64,000 nucleotides of DNA from Stakelama portus. Its GTDB lineage: Bacteria; Pseudomonadota; Alphaproteobacteria; Sphingomonadales; Sphingomonadaceae. Each line of letters opens with the position of its first letter. The stretch's first letter is position 1. A program made the position numbers and the translations under genes. The stretch covers positions 310,001-374,000 of the forward strand of contig NZ_QFZL01000003.1 in NCBI RefSeq assembly GCF_003171655.1. Direction: 5' to 3'. The notes under the pieces are model-generated. The model saw only the letters and a program-made list of their open reading frames with translations. It was not told where the DNA came from and did not search any database. Below are positions 45,361 through 54,759 of the stretch, one piece after another.

Positions 45361-48327
45361 ATGCGCCGCTTGGTTCTGGTTTCTTCGATATTGATGGCGA
45401 CGACATCTCCGGCAGCGCTCGCGGCGCAGGTGGTGCAGGATGTGCCGGGCGGTCAGGATGCCGCCGGACAGAATGTTCCTGCGCAGGAAACGCCATCGCA
45501 GGACGTTCCGCCCCAGGACGTTCCGCCGCAGGATGCCTCGGGCCAGACCGCACAGGATGCGCAAGCGGCGAGCGATATCGCCGTCACCGATGACGAAATC
45601 GTCGTCACTGCCGAAATGCGCGGCTCGGTGGTCGGCGACATCCAGCCCGAACAGGTGCTGACGCCGGCCGATATCCGTTCCTATGGCGTCAGTTCGGTCG
45701 GCGAATTGCTCGATGCCCTGGCGCCGCAGACAAGTTCGGGCCGGGGCAGTGGCAGGCCGGTCGTCCTGCTCAACGGGCGCCGCATTTCGGGCTTTCGCGA
45801 ATTGCGCGACATCCCCACCGAAGCGATCGAGCGCGTCGATATCCTGCCCGAGGAAGTCGCGCTCAAATACGGGTATCGCGCCGATCAGCGCGTCGTGAAC
45901 ATCGTGCTGCGCGAACGGTTCCGCTCGATCACCGCCGAACTCGAAGGCGGCATGCCGACGGCGGGCGGGTTTTCGACGCAGGACGCCGATCTCGACATCC
46001 TGCGGATCGCGGGCGACGCGCGGATCAGCTTCCATATCGGCTATGAAGGCCGCTCGGCGCTGACCGAGGATGAGCGCGACATCGTGCCGACGCGCGAAAG
46101 CCTGTTCGACCGCTATGGCAATGTCACGGCAACCGACGGCAGCAGCGAAATCGATCCGGCGCTGAGCGCGCTGGTCGGAACGCCCGTAACCGTGGCCGGT
46201 GCGCTCGCGCGGGCGGCGGACGGCGCCGTGTCGCTCGCCGATTTCGTCCCCGGCGCCAATGCTCCGAACAGCGGCAGCGAAGCGCCCTATCGCACATTGC
46301 AGGGATCGAACCGGACGCTGACGGTCAACGGCGTCATCGCGCGGCCGATCGCGCCGCGCGTGACTGCGACGTTCAATGTCGAACTGACCGCGACCGAGAG
46401 CGAATCGCTGCTCGGGCTGTCGACGGCGACGCTCACTCTGCCGGCGGGCAATCCCTATTCGCCGTTCGCCGATGATGTGACGCTTTATCGCGCCTATCCT
46501 TCGCTCGGCGCGCTCGACCGCGATACGTCATCGCAGACGATCCATCTCGGCACCGGGTTCAATGGCGATGGCGATATCTGGCGCTGGTCGGTGACGGCGA
46601 ATTACGACCGGTCGACGTCGGAAACGATCACCACCACCGGCATCGACGTCACGCCGTTCCAGACCGCGCTCGACCTGGGCGATCCGGCGTTCAATCCGTT
46701 CGGCGATCCGCCGCTGGATATGCTGTCGTTCCTGCCGCTCGATATTTCGCGATCGACATCGAATGCCGGAACGGTGGAGGCGCAGACATCGGGCAAGCTG
46801 TTCCGCATGCCCGCGGGCGAAGTGAATACCAGCATCCGGATCGGCGGCGCGCTGAGCGATTATTCGTCCGATTCGACGCGTTCGGGCATCAGCCGCACGA
46901 GCGGCGTTTCGCGCCAGACCGCCAATGGGCAGTGGAATGTCGACCTGCCGATCGCCAGTCGGCGCGAAGGCGTGCTCGACGCGATCGGTGATCTGTCGCT
47001 CAACGGCAATGTCGAAGTCGAGCAGCTTTCCGACTTCGGGACGCTGGTGACCTATGGCTATGGACTCAACTGGTCGCCGATCGAGCCGGTACGCTTCCTG
47101 ATCTCGGTGACCGAGGAAGAAGACGCGCCGAGCGCGCAGCAGCTGGGCAATCCCACCGTGGTCACGCCCAATGTCCGCGTGTTCGATTATACGCGCGGCG
47201 AATCGGTGCTGGTGACAACGATCGGCGGCGGCAATCCGGGGCTGGAGGGCGAGCAGCGCCATGTCTTCAAGATCGGCATGAACGCGCAGATTTTCGAGGA
47301 CAAGCCCGACCTGCGCTTCAGCGCCGAATATGTGCGCAGCACCACGCGCAATGCGATTTCGAGCCTTCCCGCCGCGACCGCCGAAATCGAGGCGGCGTTT
47401 CCGGACCGGTTCATTCGCGATGGCGATGGCGTGCTCGTCACGTTCGACAATCGCGCGGTCAATTTCGCGCGGACCGACCGCGAGCAGTTCCGCTATGGCG
47501 TCAACCTGTCGCTGCCGCTGTCCTCAACCGTCGAACGGCGCGTCGCCGAATATCGCGCGGCGCGCGAACGCGCCCAGCGCGACGGCACGGCGATGCCCGA
47601 ACCGCCCTTTGGCATGGGTCGGCGCGGCAACCGGCCCGACGGCGCGCGCGGCGGCGAGGGGGCGCAGGGTGCGCCGGGTTCTCAGAGTGCGCAGGGCGAA
47701 GCGCGCGGCGAAGCCGGGCAGGGTGGCCCGGGCGGTCGCCAGCGTGCCGAGGGTCCCCCGCCGGGTGCCGGTGGCGGCGGTCGCGGGCCCGGTGGTGGTC
47801 GCGGCTTTGGCCGGATGGGCGGGCGCAACGGCGCGATGGCCGGGCGCATCCGCTTCTCGCTCTATCACACGATCCATCTGCGCGACGAAGTCGTGATCCG
47901 CGACGGCCTGCCCGTGCTGGACCGGCTCAACGGTTCGGCGGTGGGCAGCAGCGGCGGTCAGGCGCGGCACGAGTTCGAGCTGAACGCGGGCGTGTTCAAG
48001 GATGGTCTGGGCGTCAACCTGTCGGGCAAGTGGCAAGGCGCCACCCATGTCAACGCAGGCACCAGCGCCGCGCCCGAGCAATTGCGCTTCGGTAGCCTGG
48101 CCACCGTGGATGCGCGGCTGTTCGTCGATCTGGGGCGTCAGGTCACGCTGGTCCGCGACCATCGCTGGCTGCGCGGCACACGCGTGTCGCTTTCGATATC
48201 CAACCTGTTCGATTCGCGACAGAAAGTGACCGATGCGAGCGGCACGGTGCCGCTGACCTATCAACCCGATCTGATCGATCCGGTGGGGCGGCGCATCTCG
48301 ATCGAGTTCCGCAAGCTGTTCTTCTGA
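45361..48327 (+). CDS. TonB-dependent receptor with glycine-rich barrel insertion
   Basis: A large outer-membrane receptor of about 988 residues with a signal peptide (cleavage after ALAA, near 23). After a spacer with repeats of the P-Q-D-V/A type (about 42-60) comes the TonB box region D-D-E-I-V-V-T-A and a plug domain; residues 190 onward form the 22-strand barrel ending in FRKLFF. A Gly/Arg/Pro-rich loop of about 100 residues (near 735-840) interrupts the barrel. The substrate is unknown. ATG 45361 is preferred; earlier in-frame starts add a long non-signal prefix. Confidence 0.92.
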   Translation: MRRLVLVSSILMATTSPAALAAQVVQDVPGGQDAAGQNVPAQETPSQDVPPQDVPPQDASGQTAQDAQAASDIAVTDDEIVVTAEMRGSVVGDIQPEQVLTPADIRSYGVSSVGELLDALAPQTSSGRGSGRPVVLLNGRRISGFRELRDIPTEAIERVDILPEEVALKYGYRADQRVVNIVLRERFRSITAELEGGMPTAGGFSTQDADLDILRIAGDARISFHIGYEGRSALTEDERDIVPTRESLFDRYGNVTATDGSSEIDPALSALVGTPVTVAGALARAADGAVSLADFVPGANAPNSGSEAPYRTLQGSNRTLTVNGVIARPIAPRVTATFNVELTATESESLLGLSTATLTLPAGNPYSPFADDVTLYRAYPSLGALDRDTSSQTIHLGTGFNGDGDIWRWSVTANYDRSTSETITTTGIDVTPFQTALDLGDPAFNPFGDPPLDMLSFLPLDISRSTSNAGTVEAQTSGKLFRMPAGEVNTSIRIGGALSDYSSDSTRSGISRTSGVSRQTANGQWNVDLPIASRREGVLDAIGDLSLNGNVEVEQLSDFGTLVTYGYGLNWSPIEPVRFLISVTEEEDAPSAQQLGNPTVVTPNVRVFDYTRGESVLVTTIGGGNPGLEGEQRHVFKIGMNAQIFEDKPDLRFSAEYVRSTTRNAISSLPAATAEIEAAFPDRFIRDGDGVLVTFDNRAVNFARTDREQFRYGVNLSLPLSSTVERRVAEYRAARERAQRDGTAMPEPPFGMGRRGNRPDGARGGEGAQGAPGSQSAQGEARGEAGQGGPGGRQRAEGPPPGAGGGGRGPGGGRGFGRMGGRNGAMAGRIRFSLYHTIHLRDEVVIRDGLPVLDRLNGSAVGSSGGQARHEFELNAGVFKDGLGVNLSGKWQGATHVNAGTSAAPEQLRFGSLATVDARLFVDLGRQVTLVRDHRWLRGTRVSLSISNLFDSRQKVTDASGTVPLTYQPDLIDPVGRRISIEFRKLFF

Positions 48328-48349
48328 CGCTATTTGTGTAAGCGGCGCC

Positions 48350-48414
48350 GGCCCACTCCCCACCCGGCCTCCCACAAAATACTGCCGATGGGAGGCCGGG
48401 TGGGGGAGCGGGCC
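48350..48414. terminator. Long bidirectional hairpin between TonB receptor and motB
   Basis: Almost perfect inverted repeat: GGCCCACTCCCCACCCGGCC continuing to TCCCA (48350-48374) and TGGGAGGCCGGGTGGGGGAG (48389-48408) continuing to CGGGCC, around a 14-base loop. It sits between convergent genes and should stop transcription in both directions. The second arm has one extra G bulge. Confidence 0.7.
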
Positions 48415-48438
48415 GGGGCCGCCAAACCGCAAACGCGC

Positions 48439-49341
48439 CTACTCGCCGAATTCACCGGGACGATAGAGCAATGTGATCGCCACCCGGCGGTTGCGCGGAT
48501 CGGCGGGATTTTCGCGAATCATCGGTTCGCGATCGGCGACGCCCTCGATGCGCGAGAAGCGGGCTTCCTCCACGCCGCCCACGGCCAGCCGACGGCGCGT
48601 GGCCTCTGCGCGTCCGCTCGACAGCATCCAGTTGTTCATGCGCAACGGATCGCCATAGGGCACGCTGTCGGTGTGGCCGCGGATCATGATCGGGTTGGGC
48701 AGCGCCTTGATCGCTTCCGACACCAGGCCGACCAGCGAATCGGCGGACGATACCAGTGCCGTCGTGCCGCTGTCGAACATCGAATAATCGGCATCATCCA
48801 TCAGGTCGATCCGCATGCCGTCACGCGTCTGGACAAAACGGACATGGTTGGCGAGTTGCGCCAGCTGGGGCGACTGGCTGATCCGGCGCTGCAATTCGCG
48901 GCGCATCTGTTCGAAATTGCGCTGATCCTCGCGCTCTATCGATTCGCGGCTGCGCAGCGAACCGCGCTCGGCGGTGCCGACCTGAATACCGCCGGTCGAA
49001 TCGGCGGGGATCGTCAGCGCGCGCGTGCCCGTCTGGGCCGCCTTGTGCGGGTAATTATCCTTGTCGATCACGCTTTCGCCGCCGAACAGCCCGTTCGAAC
49101 CGGCGCTGTTCTGTTTCAGTTCGATCAGCGTGGGCGCGAAATAGTCGGCCAGTGCCTTACGCTGTTTCTCGGTCGTCGCGCCGAGCAGCCAGAGCAGCAG
49201 GAAGAACGCCATCATCGCCGTCACGAAATCGGCATAGGCGACTTTCCAGGCACCGCCATGATGGCCGCCATGCCCTTCCTCGATGATTTTCTTGACGATG
49301 ATGACCGGCTGGTTCGAACCGTGCGGCGCGCGAGCTGCCAT
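48439..49341 (-). CDS. motB: Flagellar motor stator protein MotB
   Basis: Inner-membrane stator subunit that couples ion flow to rotation. The single helix A-Y-A-D-F-V-T-A-M-M-A-F-F-L-L-L-W-L-L carries the proton-binding Asp38. The C-terminal OmpA-like domain binds peptidoglycan (I-R-G-H-T-D-S-V-P near residue 225, then A-D-R-E-P near 273). The 300 residues are normal. It follows motA after 56 bp at the downstream end of the flg gene run. Confidence 0.96.
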   Translation of the reverse strand: MAARAPHGSNQPVIIVKKIIEEGHGGHHGGAWKVAYADFVTAMMAFFLLLWLLGATTEKQRKALADYFAPTLIELKQNSAGSNGLFGGESVIDKDNYPHKAAQTGTRALTIPADSTGGIQVGTAERGSLRSRESIEREDQRNFEQMRRELQRRISQSPQLAQLANHVRFVQTRDGMRIDLMDDADYSMFDSGTTALVSSADSLVGLVSEAIKALPNPIMIRGHTDSVPYGDPLRMNNWMLSSGRAEATRRRLAVGGVEEARFSRIEGVADREPMIRENPADPRNRRVAITLLYRPGEFGE

Positions 49342-49397
49342 TTACTGGTCCTCCCGGACAGAACGGCACCGGCCGAACAGGCGAAGCCGAACAAACA

Positions 49398-50261
49398 TCA
49401 TCGACCGCGCAATCCGTCGAACACTTCGCCGAATGCCGGCTGGTTCGAATGGGCGATGCCCGACCGTGCGGCTTCGATCACCAAAGGCTGCGGATGGCCG
49501 TGGAGCGAGGCAATGATGATCTGCTTCACCGTGTGATAGATTGCCGCATCGGCATCGATCACCTGCTGCAGCCGGGTGGCGAGCGGCCCGACGATGCCAT
49601 AGGCGAGCAGCACGCCCATGAAGGTGCCGACCAGTGCCGACCCGATCATCCCGCCCAATATGCTCGGCGGCTTGTCGATCGAACCCATTGTCTTGACCAC
49701 GCCCAGCACGGCGGCGACGATGCCGAGCGCGGGCAGGGCATCGGACAGCGACTGGAGCGTCGTCTGCGGCCCCTGAACCTCGTGATGGTGAGTCTTGATG
49801 GTGTTATCCATCACTTCCTCGACCGCATGCACGTCGAGCGTGCCCGACGACACGACGACGAGCCGCAGCGTATCGGCGATCAGATTGACCAGCGTCTTGT
49901 CGGCAAGCAGGCGCGGATATTCGGCGAAGATGGCGGAAGACTGCGGATCCTCGACATGCGGTTCGAGCGCGATCGGCCCTTCGGTACGCAGCATCTTCAT
50001 CAGTTTCGACACGAGGAAGATCGTGTCGAGATAATCCTGTTTCTTGTATTTGGGGCCCTTGAGCACCTTGACCACGCCGCCGCCCAGCGCCTTCAGCTCC
50101 TTGGTCGAATTGCCGATGATCAGCGCGCCGACCGCGGCGCCGCCGATGATCAGCATTTCGTGCGGAATCGCTTCGAGCACGGGGCCAAGCGCGCCGCCGG
50201 TGATCGTGAAACCACCGAAGACCATGACCAGCAGGACGACAAGACCGATCAGCGGAAACAT
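49398..50261 (-). CDS. motA: Flagellar motor stator protein MotA
   Basis: Four-helix stator subunit of 287 residues. It has the family start F-P-L-I-G-L-V-V-L-L-V-M-V-F-G-G-F, the cytoplasmic loop with charged residues that meets the rotor, and the proline-bearing helix A-L-P-A-L-G-I-V-A-A-V-L-G-V-V-K-T-M-G. It lies 100 bp downstream of flgL on the same strand and 56 bp before motB. I see no clear sigma-54 site in the gap before it. Confidence 0.96.
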   Translation of the reverse strand: MFPLIGLVVLLVMVFGGFTITGGALGPVLEAIPHEMLIIGGAAVGALIIGNSTKELKALGGGVVKVLKGPKYKKQDYLDTIFLVSKLMKMLRTEGPIALEPHVEDPQSSAIFAEYPRLLADKTLVNLIADTLRLVVVSSGTLDVHAVEEVMDNTIKTHHHEVQGPQTTLQSLSDALPALGIVAAVLGVVKTMGSIDKPPSILGGMIGSALVGTFMGVLLAYGIVGPLATRLQQVIDADAAIYHTVKQIIIASLHGHPQPLVIEAARSGIAHSNQPAFGEVFDGLRGR

Positions 50262-50361
50262 GACGTTATCGATATCCCCCCTTGGCCTGGAAAAGGCTCC
50301 CCGAACCCAGAACGGCCGGAGCGCGGAAAACTTGCGGCAAAACTGGTTACCGTGCCGCTAA

Positions 50362-51252
50362 TCACCGCAGATAATCGAACAGCGACAGCGAAGTGAGCTT
50401 GGTGAAGCTCGATTGCGTGGCGTCGAGCACGGTCAGCGTCTTCTGAAGTTCGGCGATCGCCGCCGTCATATCGACTTCCTCGAGCGCGCTGCGGCTTTCG
50501 GTTCGCGTCGTCGCGGCAGTATCGAATCGCTCGGCGACATAATCGAGCCGGATCGCGCGCGCGCCGACCGAGGCGCGCGTCGCACCGACGCTGGACAGCG
50601 CGTCGCCGATGGCGTCCGCTGCCTGGCCGATTGCGCCGGTATCGCCTGCCTGAAGCGCGGAGGCCAGCGCCGCGAGCGCGCCGAACGCGCCATCGCCATC
50701 GCTGCCGAAGACCCGCGCGCCGCTGACGCTTGCCTGAACCGAATCGCCGTTGCCGATCGGGATCGCCGCCGGTTCCCCCGAACCGGCGAAGCGGATCGTG
50801 CCATCGTCCTGCTTCACATAGGCAGTATCGCCCGTCGCCCCGGCAAAGAGCGGCTGGCCACGGACATCGGTCTGATTGGCGAGCGAGAAAAGCTCGTCGA
50901 CGACGCCGTCGAGCTCTGCCGAAATCGCCGCGCGATCGGTTTCGTTCAGCGTGTCGCTCGCGGCCTGCAGCGCGAGTTCCTGTGCGTGCTGCAATTGTTT
51001 TTCGACGCCGGACAGCGCGACATCGGTTTCGCCCAGGATCGTCTGGGCAAGATCGACATTGGCGGCGTCGGCCTTGGCATTGGCGCCGTCGCGATCGAGC
51101 GTCTGGATGCGCCGCCATGCGGTGGCATCGTCGGACGGCGCGTCGACGCGCTTGTTGGTCGCGATCTGTGTCTGCAGCCGATTGGCGTCGATCGACAGGC
51201 CGGTGATCTGCGACGTGGCGTGGCTGTAGAGCTGGTTGGTCGAAATGCGCAT
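50362..51252 (-). CDS. flgL: Flagellar hook-associated protein FlgL
   Basis: Hook-filament junction protein HAP3, 296 residues. It has the flagellin-like helices at both ends: M-R-I-S-T-N-Q-L-Y-S-H-A-T at the start, and T-V-L-D-A-T-Q-S-S-F-T-K-L-T-S-L-S-L-F-D-Y-L at the end. It is secreted by the type III apparatus, so no signal peptide. It follows flgK after 8 bp. Confidence 0.93.
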   Translation of the reverse strand: MRISTNQLYSHATSQITGLSIDANRLQTQIATNKRVDAPSDDATAWRRIQTLDRDGANAKADAANVDLAQTILGETDVALSGVEKQLQHAQELALQAASDTLNETDRAAISAELDGVVDELFSLANQTDVRGQPLFAGATGDTAYVKQDDGTIRFAGSGEPAAIPIGNGDSVQASVSGARVFGSDGDGAFGALAALASALQAGDTGAIGQAADAIGDALSSVGATRASVGARAIRLDYVAERFDTAATTRTESRSALEEVDMTAAIAELQKTLTVLDATQSSFTKLTSLSLFDYLR

Positions 51253-51260
51253 CGCCGTGC

Positions 51261-52595
51261 TCACTGGATATTGAGGATGGATTGCAGCGTTTCGCGCGCC
51301 ACCTGGATGACGCGGCTCGACGCCTGATAGGCCTGCTGGAACCGGATAAGGTCGACCGCTTCCTCGTCCAGATTGACGCCGCTTACCGAATCGCGGGCGG
51401 CAACCGCGCTGTCGTGGATCGCGGTCTGGGCGTCGGCCACGGTGCGGCGTGCGGAAAGCGCCGTGGCGTTGGCGGTCACGGCATCGGCGATGCGCCCTTC
51501 GGCATTGGTGGTGCTGCGCAGCGCCTCCAGATTGGCGAGGTTGCTGTTGTCGCGCGTTCCACCGCCCGGGGCGGCCGCCGCGATTCCGCGTGGATCGGTG
51601 AGCGCGAGACTCATCTGCGACGGCGGATCGCCTGCTTCGAACATCGGTGCGCCCGACATGCCGTCGAGCCCGATGCCCTGCGCTTGCACGCCATTGACGC
51701 CTTCGGTCACGGCAGTGGCGACGGCGTCGAGTTCGGCCCGGGCGTCGGCGATGCGCTGAGCCCCTTCGATCGTCCCGGCGAGCGTGCCGCCGCGCGCGAC
51801 CATCGCCTGGGTTCCGGCATGGTTGTGCACGGCAAGCGAAACCGCGCCCGCTTCGTTGCGCAGATAGGTGACGCCGCCATGGCTCTCGCCCTGGACGAGC
51901 ATCGGCCCGTCGCTGCCGCCCGCCAGAACATTGGCGCGTCCGAAGCCGTCGAGCGTGACGGTGACATCGGTGATCGCGCTCATTTGTTCGAGCAGCTGAT
52001 CGCGCTGATCGAGCAGAGTCGCCTGTCCCGCGCCGCCCGAAGCGGCGCGCGAGAGGCCGGCATTGACCTTGGCAAGCCCTTCGGCGAGCTGGTTGAGCTG
52101 AGTCACCGCGGCTTCGGCGCTGGCGTCGAGATCGGTCGCGGCGGCGTCCAGCGCCTTGCCGGTCGCGTTGAAGGCGCTGGCGAGCGATGCGGCGGATTCG
52201 AGCATCACCGCGCGCGGCGCGATGGCCGAAGGATCGGCGGCGACGCTTTTCCCGGCGTTGAAAAAAACAGTCAGCTGATCGGACAGGCCATTGTCGGCGA
52301 GCGCATTTTCGATCCGCTCGAGCCAGGTGGCGCTGGTTTCGGTCTTGGCGAGATCGGCGCTCGCGTTGCGCACGGTGCCTGCGCGCGCGTCGTCGCCCAT
52401 GCGCGCGACGCCGGTTACCACCACGCCCGCGCCGCTGCCGGTGCGCGCGGTGGTCGCGATGCTGACTTCGGACATGGCGGTGGTGCGGCGGGTATAGCCC
52501 GCGCTGCCCGCATTGGCGATATTGTCGGACGTGGTGCCGATCGCCGCCTGATAGGCGCGCACGCCGCTGGCGCCGATCGAAAGCAGGTCGCTCAT
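51261..52595 (-). CDS. flgK: Flagellar hook-associated protein FlgK
   Basis: Junction protein HAP1, 444 residues, on the short side for the family. The N-terminal motif D-L-L-S-I-G-A-S-G-V-R-A-Y-Q and S-D-N-I-A-N-A-G are the rod/hook class signature; the C-terminus (V-D-L-I-R-F-Q-Q-A-Y-Q-A-S-S-R-V-I-Q) is typical. The start overlaps the flgJ stop by 4 bp. Confidence 0.95.
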   Translation of the reverse strand: MSDLLSIGASGVRAYQAAIGTTSDNIANAGSAGYTRRTTAMSEVSIATTARTGSGAGVVVTGVARMGDDARAGTVRNASADLAKTETSATWLERIENALADNGLSDQLTVFFNAGKSVAADPSAIAPRAVMLESAASLASAFNATGKALDAAATDLDASAEAAVTQLNQLAEGLAKVNAGLSRAASGGAGQATLLDQRDQLLEQMSAITDVTVTLDGFGRANVLAGGSDGPMLVQGESHGGVTYLRNEAGAVSLAVHNHAGTQAMVARGGTLAGTIEGAQRIADARAELDAVATAVTEGVNGVQAQGIGLDGMSGAPMFEAGDPPSQMSLALTDPRGIAAAAPGGGTRDNSNLANLEALRSTTNAEGRIADAVTANATALSARRTVADAQTAIHDSAVAARDSVSGVNLDEEAVDLIRFQQAYQASSRVIQVARETLQSILNIQ

Positions 52596-52945
52596 CCGCC
52601 GGTGCTTTCGTCATTGCCGGCCGGGGCGGCGGCATCGCCGCTGCCCACGCCGCGCGCGAGGAATTCGGTCATTGCCTTGCCGATGCCCATCGGCGTGTTC
52701 ACCGACATGGATTTGGCGAGCTGATCGTCCTGCATGTCGCGAAACTGGTCGAGCGCCTTGCTGTCGAACAGGCCGTCGCCCAGCTTGGCCTTGCGCATCG
52801 AGCTGAGCATCATCTTGGTGAAGATCGCTTCGAAACGCTGGCCCGCCGCTTCCAGATTATCCTTGTTCTGAAGGCGCGACGTATCGCTGGCGGACCCGGC
52901 GGTCCCCGCGATTGCGCCGGTCGGGGATGCGACCGCGCCGGTCAC
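52592..52945 (-). CDS. flgJ: Flagellar rod-binding protein FlgJ (single domain)
   Basis: A 117-residue protein equal to the N-terminal rod-binding half of FlgJ only. The diagnostic stretch is A-G-Q-R-F-E-A-I-F-T-K-M-M-L-S-S-M-R-K-A, followed by G-L-F-D-S and M-Q-D-D-Q-L-A-K-S-M-S. The muramidase half found in enteric FlgJ is absent; a separate transglycosylase gene at 61989 probably supplies it. It overlaps flgI and flgK by 4 bp on either side. Confidence 0.9.
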   Translation of the reverse strand: MTGAVASPTGAIAGTAGSASDTSRLQNKDNLEAAGQRFEAIFTKMMLSSMRKAKLGDGLFDSKALDQFRDMQDDQLAKSMSVNTPMGIGKAMTEFLARGVGSGDAAAPAGNDESTGG

Positions 52946-54051
52946 AGGATCACCAGTTCGGCGTCGAGCGCGCCGGCTTCCTTGAGCGCCTGAAGGATCG
53001 CGACGAGATCGCCCGGCGAAGCGCCGATCGCGTTCACCGCCTTGACGATATCGGCAAGGTTCGCGCCGCCGTCGAGGATGAACATCGGGCGGCGTTCCTC
53101 ATGCACGCCCACCGAGCTTTGCTCTTCGGTGGTCGTCTGGCCACGGCTGAACGGCGCGGGCTGGCTGACGCGCGGGGCCTCGTCGATCCGCACGGTCAGG
53201 CTGCCGTGCGAGACGGCGGCGGGTCGGACCCGCACCGCCGAATTGATCACCACCGTGCCGGTGCGCGCATTGACGATGACGCGCGCCGCGGCTTCGGCCG
53301 CCTGGACCGGCAGATTTTCGATCTCGCTGATCATCGCCGCGCGGATGTCTGCGCCGGGAGGTGCGATCACCGCGACCGAAACGGCATCGACCGCGCGGGC
53401 ACGGTTATCGCCGAAATGGAAGTTGATCGCGTCCGCGACATGCTGGGCCGTAGTGAAATCGGCGCGCGAAAGGTTGAAGGTCAGATAGGGTGCGGTGTCG
53501 AACCCGGTTTCCACCGTCCGTTCGACGCTCGCCCCTTCGGGAATGCGGCCGGAGGAGGGGATGTTGACGACGACCGAGGATCCGTCGCGCCCCTCCGCGC
53601 CCAGACCGCCGACGACCAGACCGCCCTGCGCCATCGCATAGATGTTGCCGTCGGCGCCGAGCAGCGGGGTCAGCACCAGTGTGCCGCCGCGCAGGCTCTT
53701 GGCCTTGCCGAGCGCCGAGACCGTGACGTCGAGCCGCTGGCCGGGCTTGGCAAAGGCAGGCAGTTCGGCAGTGATCACCACTGCCGCTGCATTTTTGAGC
53801 GCGGGATTGACGCCCGGCGGCAATTCGAGCCCGAAGCGCGATGCCACGCCCCGCATCGACTGGACGGTATATTCCAGATTGTCGTCGCCCGTGCCCGGCA
53901 GACCGACGACGATGCCGTATCCGGTCAGCTGGTTGGCGCGAATGCCCTGAAAGCCGCCGAGATCCTTCACGCGCTGCGCGGCGGCGGGCTGAACCGCGAC
54001 GAACAGCGCGAAAAGCGCGAGAAGAATGCGAATCATGACGCGATGCTCCAT
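52942..54051 (-). CDS. flgI: Flagellar P-ring protein FlgI
   Basis: Periplasmic ring subunit of 369 residues with a cleavable signal peptide (IRILLALFALFVAVQPAAAQ). Family signatures include V-K-D-L-G-G-F-Q-G-I-R-A-N-Q-L-T-G-Y-G-I-V, G-L-P-G-T-G-D-D and the late D-L-V-A-I-L-Q-A-L. It lies two bases downstream of flgH on the same strand and overlaps flgJ by 4 bp, consistent with L/P ring co-expression. Confidence 0.96.
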   Translation of the reverse strand: MEHRVMIRILLALFALFVAVQPAAAQRVKDLGGFQGIRANQLTGYGIVVGLPGTGDDNLEYTVQSMRGVASRFGLELPPGVNPALKNAAAVVITAELPAFAKPGQRLDVTVSALGKAKSLRGGTLVLTPLLGADGNIYAMAQGGLVVGGLGAEGRDGSSVVVNIPSSGRIPEGASVERTVETGFDTAPYLTFNLSRADFTTAQHVADAINFHFGDNRARAVDAVSVAVIAPPGADIRAAMISEIENLPVQAAEAAARVIVNARTGTVVINSAVRVRPAAVSHGSLTVRIDEAPRVSQPAPFSRGQTTTEEQSSVGVHEERRPMFILDGGANLADIVKAVNAIGASPGDLVAILQALKEAGALDAELVIL

Positions 54052-54053
54052 CG

Positions 54054-54758
54054 TCAGAAGGGGCTGATGATCTGGAAGAACCGGCTCAGCCAGCCCTGAC
54101 GGCTGGACCGGGCGAGATCGCCCTTGCCGGTGTAGGAAATCTGGGCGTCGGCGACGCGCGTCGATGCCACCTGATTATATTGGTTGACGTCGGCGGTGCG
54201 GATGATGCCGCTGATCGTGATATATTCGTCGCCGCGGTTGAGCGTCAGCCGCTTTTCGCCGCGCACCAGCATCGTGCCGTTGCCATAGACTTCGGCGATG
54301 GTGACGGTGATTTCGCCCGACAGCTGGTTCGCCTGGCTGGCGGTGCCGCCGCCGTTGAACCCGCGATTGCTGCTGACCGTGGCGTCGGTGGCGCTGAACA
54401 GCGACAGCGCGCCGGTGGTCGGCGGCAGGATCGAAAAGCCGCCGGTGCTGTCGTAATCGGTCCCCTGCGACTTGGTCGCCTGAGTCCGTTCGACCAGCAC
54501 GATCGTCACCGGATCGCCGACGCGGCGCGCGCGATTGCCTTCGTAAAGCGCGGCATAGCCCTGGCTCGCCTGAAAGATGCCGCCATTGGCCGCGACCGGC
54601 ATCGGCGCGACCGGCGCGGTGGGCGCATATTCGCGCACCTGTTCGCGGTCGCGGTCGCGATCGCGGCGCTGGGCGTCGGCGGGCGTGACCGTGGCGGCGG
54701 CGATGACCACCGCCAGCGCGCCCGTGGCGAGACCGGCGAGGAATTTGGCGCTGCGCAT
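54054..54758 (-). CDS. flgH: Flagellar L-ring protein FlgH (no lipobox)
   Basis: Outer-membrane ring subunit, 234 residues with ATG 54758. Family features are present: L-Y-E-G-N-R-A-R-R-V-G-D-P-V-T-I-V-L-V-E, L-S-G-E-I-T-V-T-I and the C-terminal S-G-I-I-R-T-A-D-V. The signal region (GLATGALAVVIAAATVTPADA) ends in an ordinary signal peptidase I site and has no lipobox cysteine, unlike most FlgH proteins, so it is probably not lipid-anchored. A 12-residue longer start (54779) is less likely. Confidence 0.92.
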   Translation of the reverse strand: MRSAKFLAGLATGALAVVIAAATVTPADAQRRDRDRDREQVREYAPTAPVAPMPVAANGGIFQASQGYAALYEGNRARRVGDPVTIVLVERTQATKSQGTDYDSTGGFSILPPTTGALSLFSATDATVSSNRGFNGGGTASQANQLSGEITVTIAEVYGNGTMLVRGEKRLTLNRGDEYITISGIIRTADVNQYNQVASTRVADAQISYTGKGDLARSSRQGWLSRFFQIISPF

Positions 54759-54759
54759 A

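Noticed and set aside
50320..50361. Possible sigma-54 site before motA (GGTAACCAGTTTTGC on the minus strand)
   Set aside because: Spacing is one base too long and the -24 block is poor. MotAB are more likely read from the flgB operon or a separate unidentified promoter.
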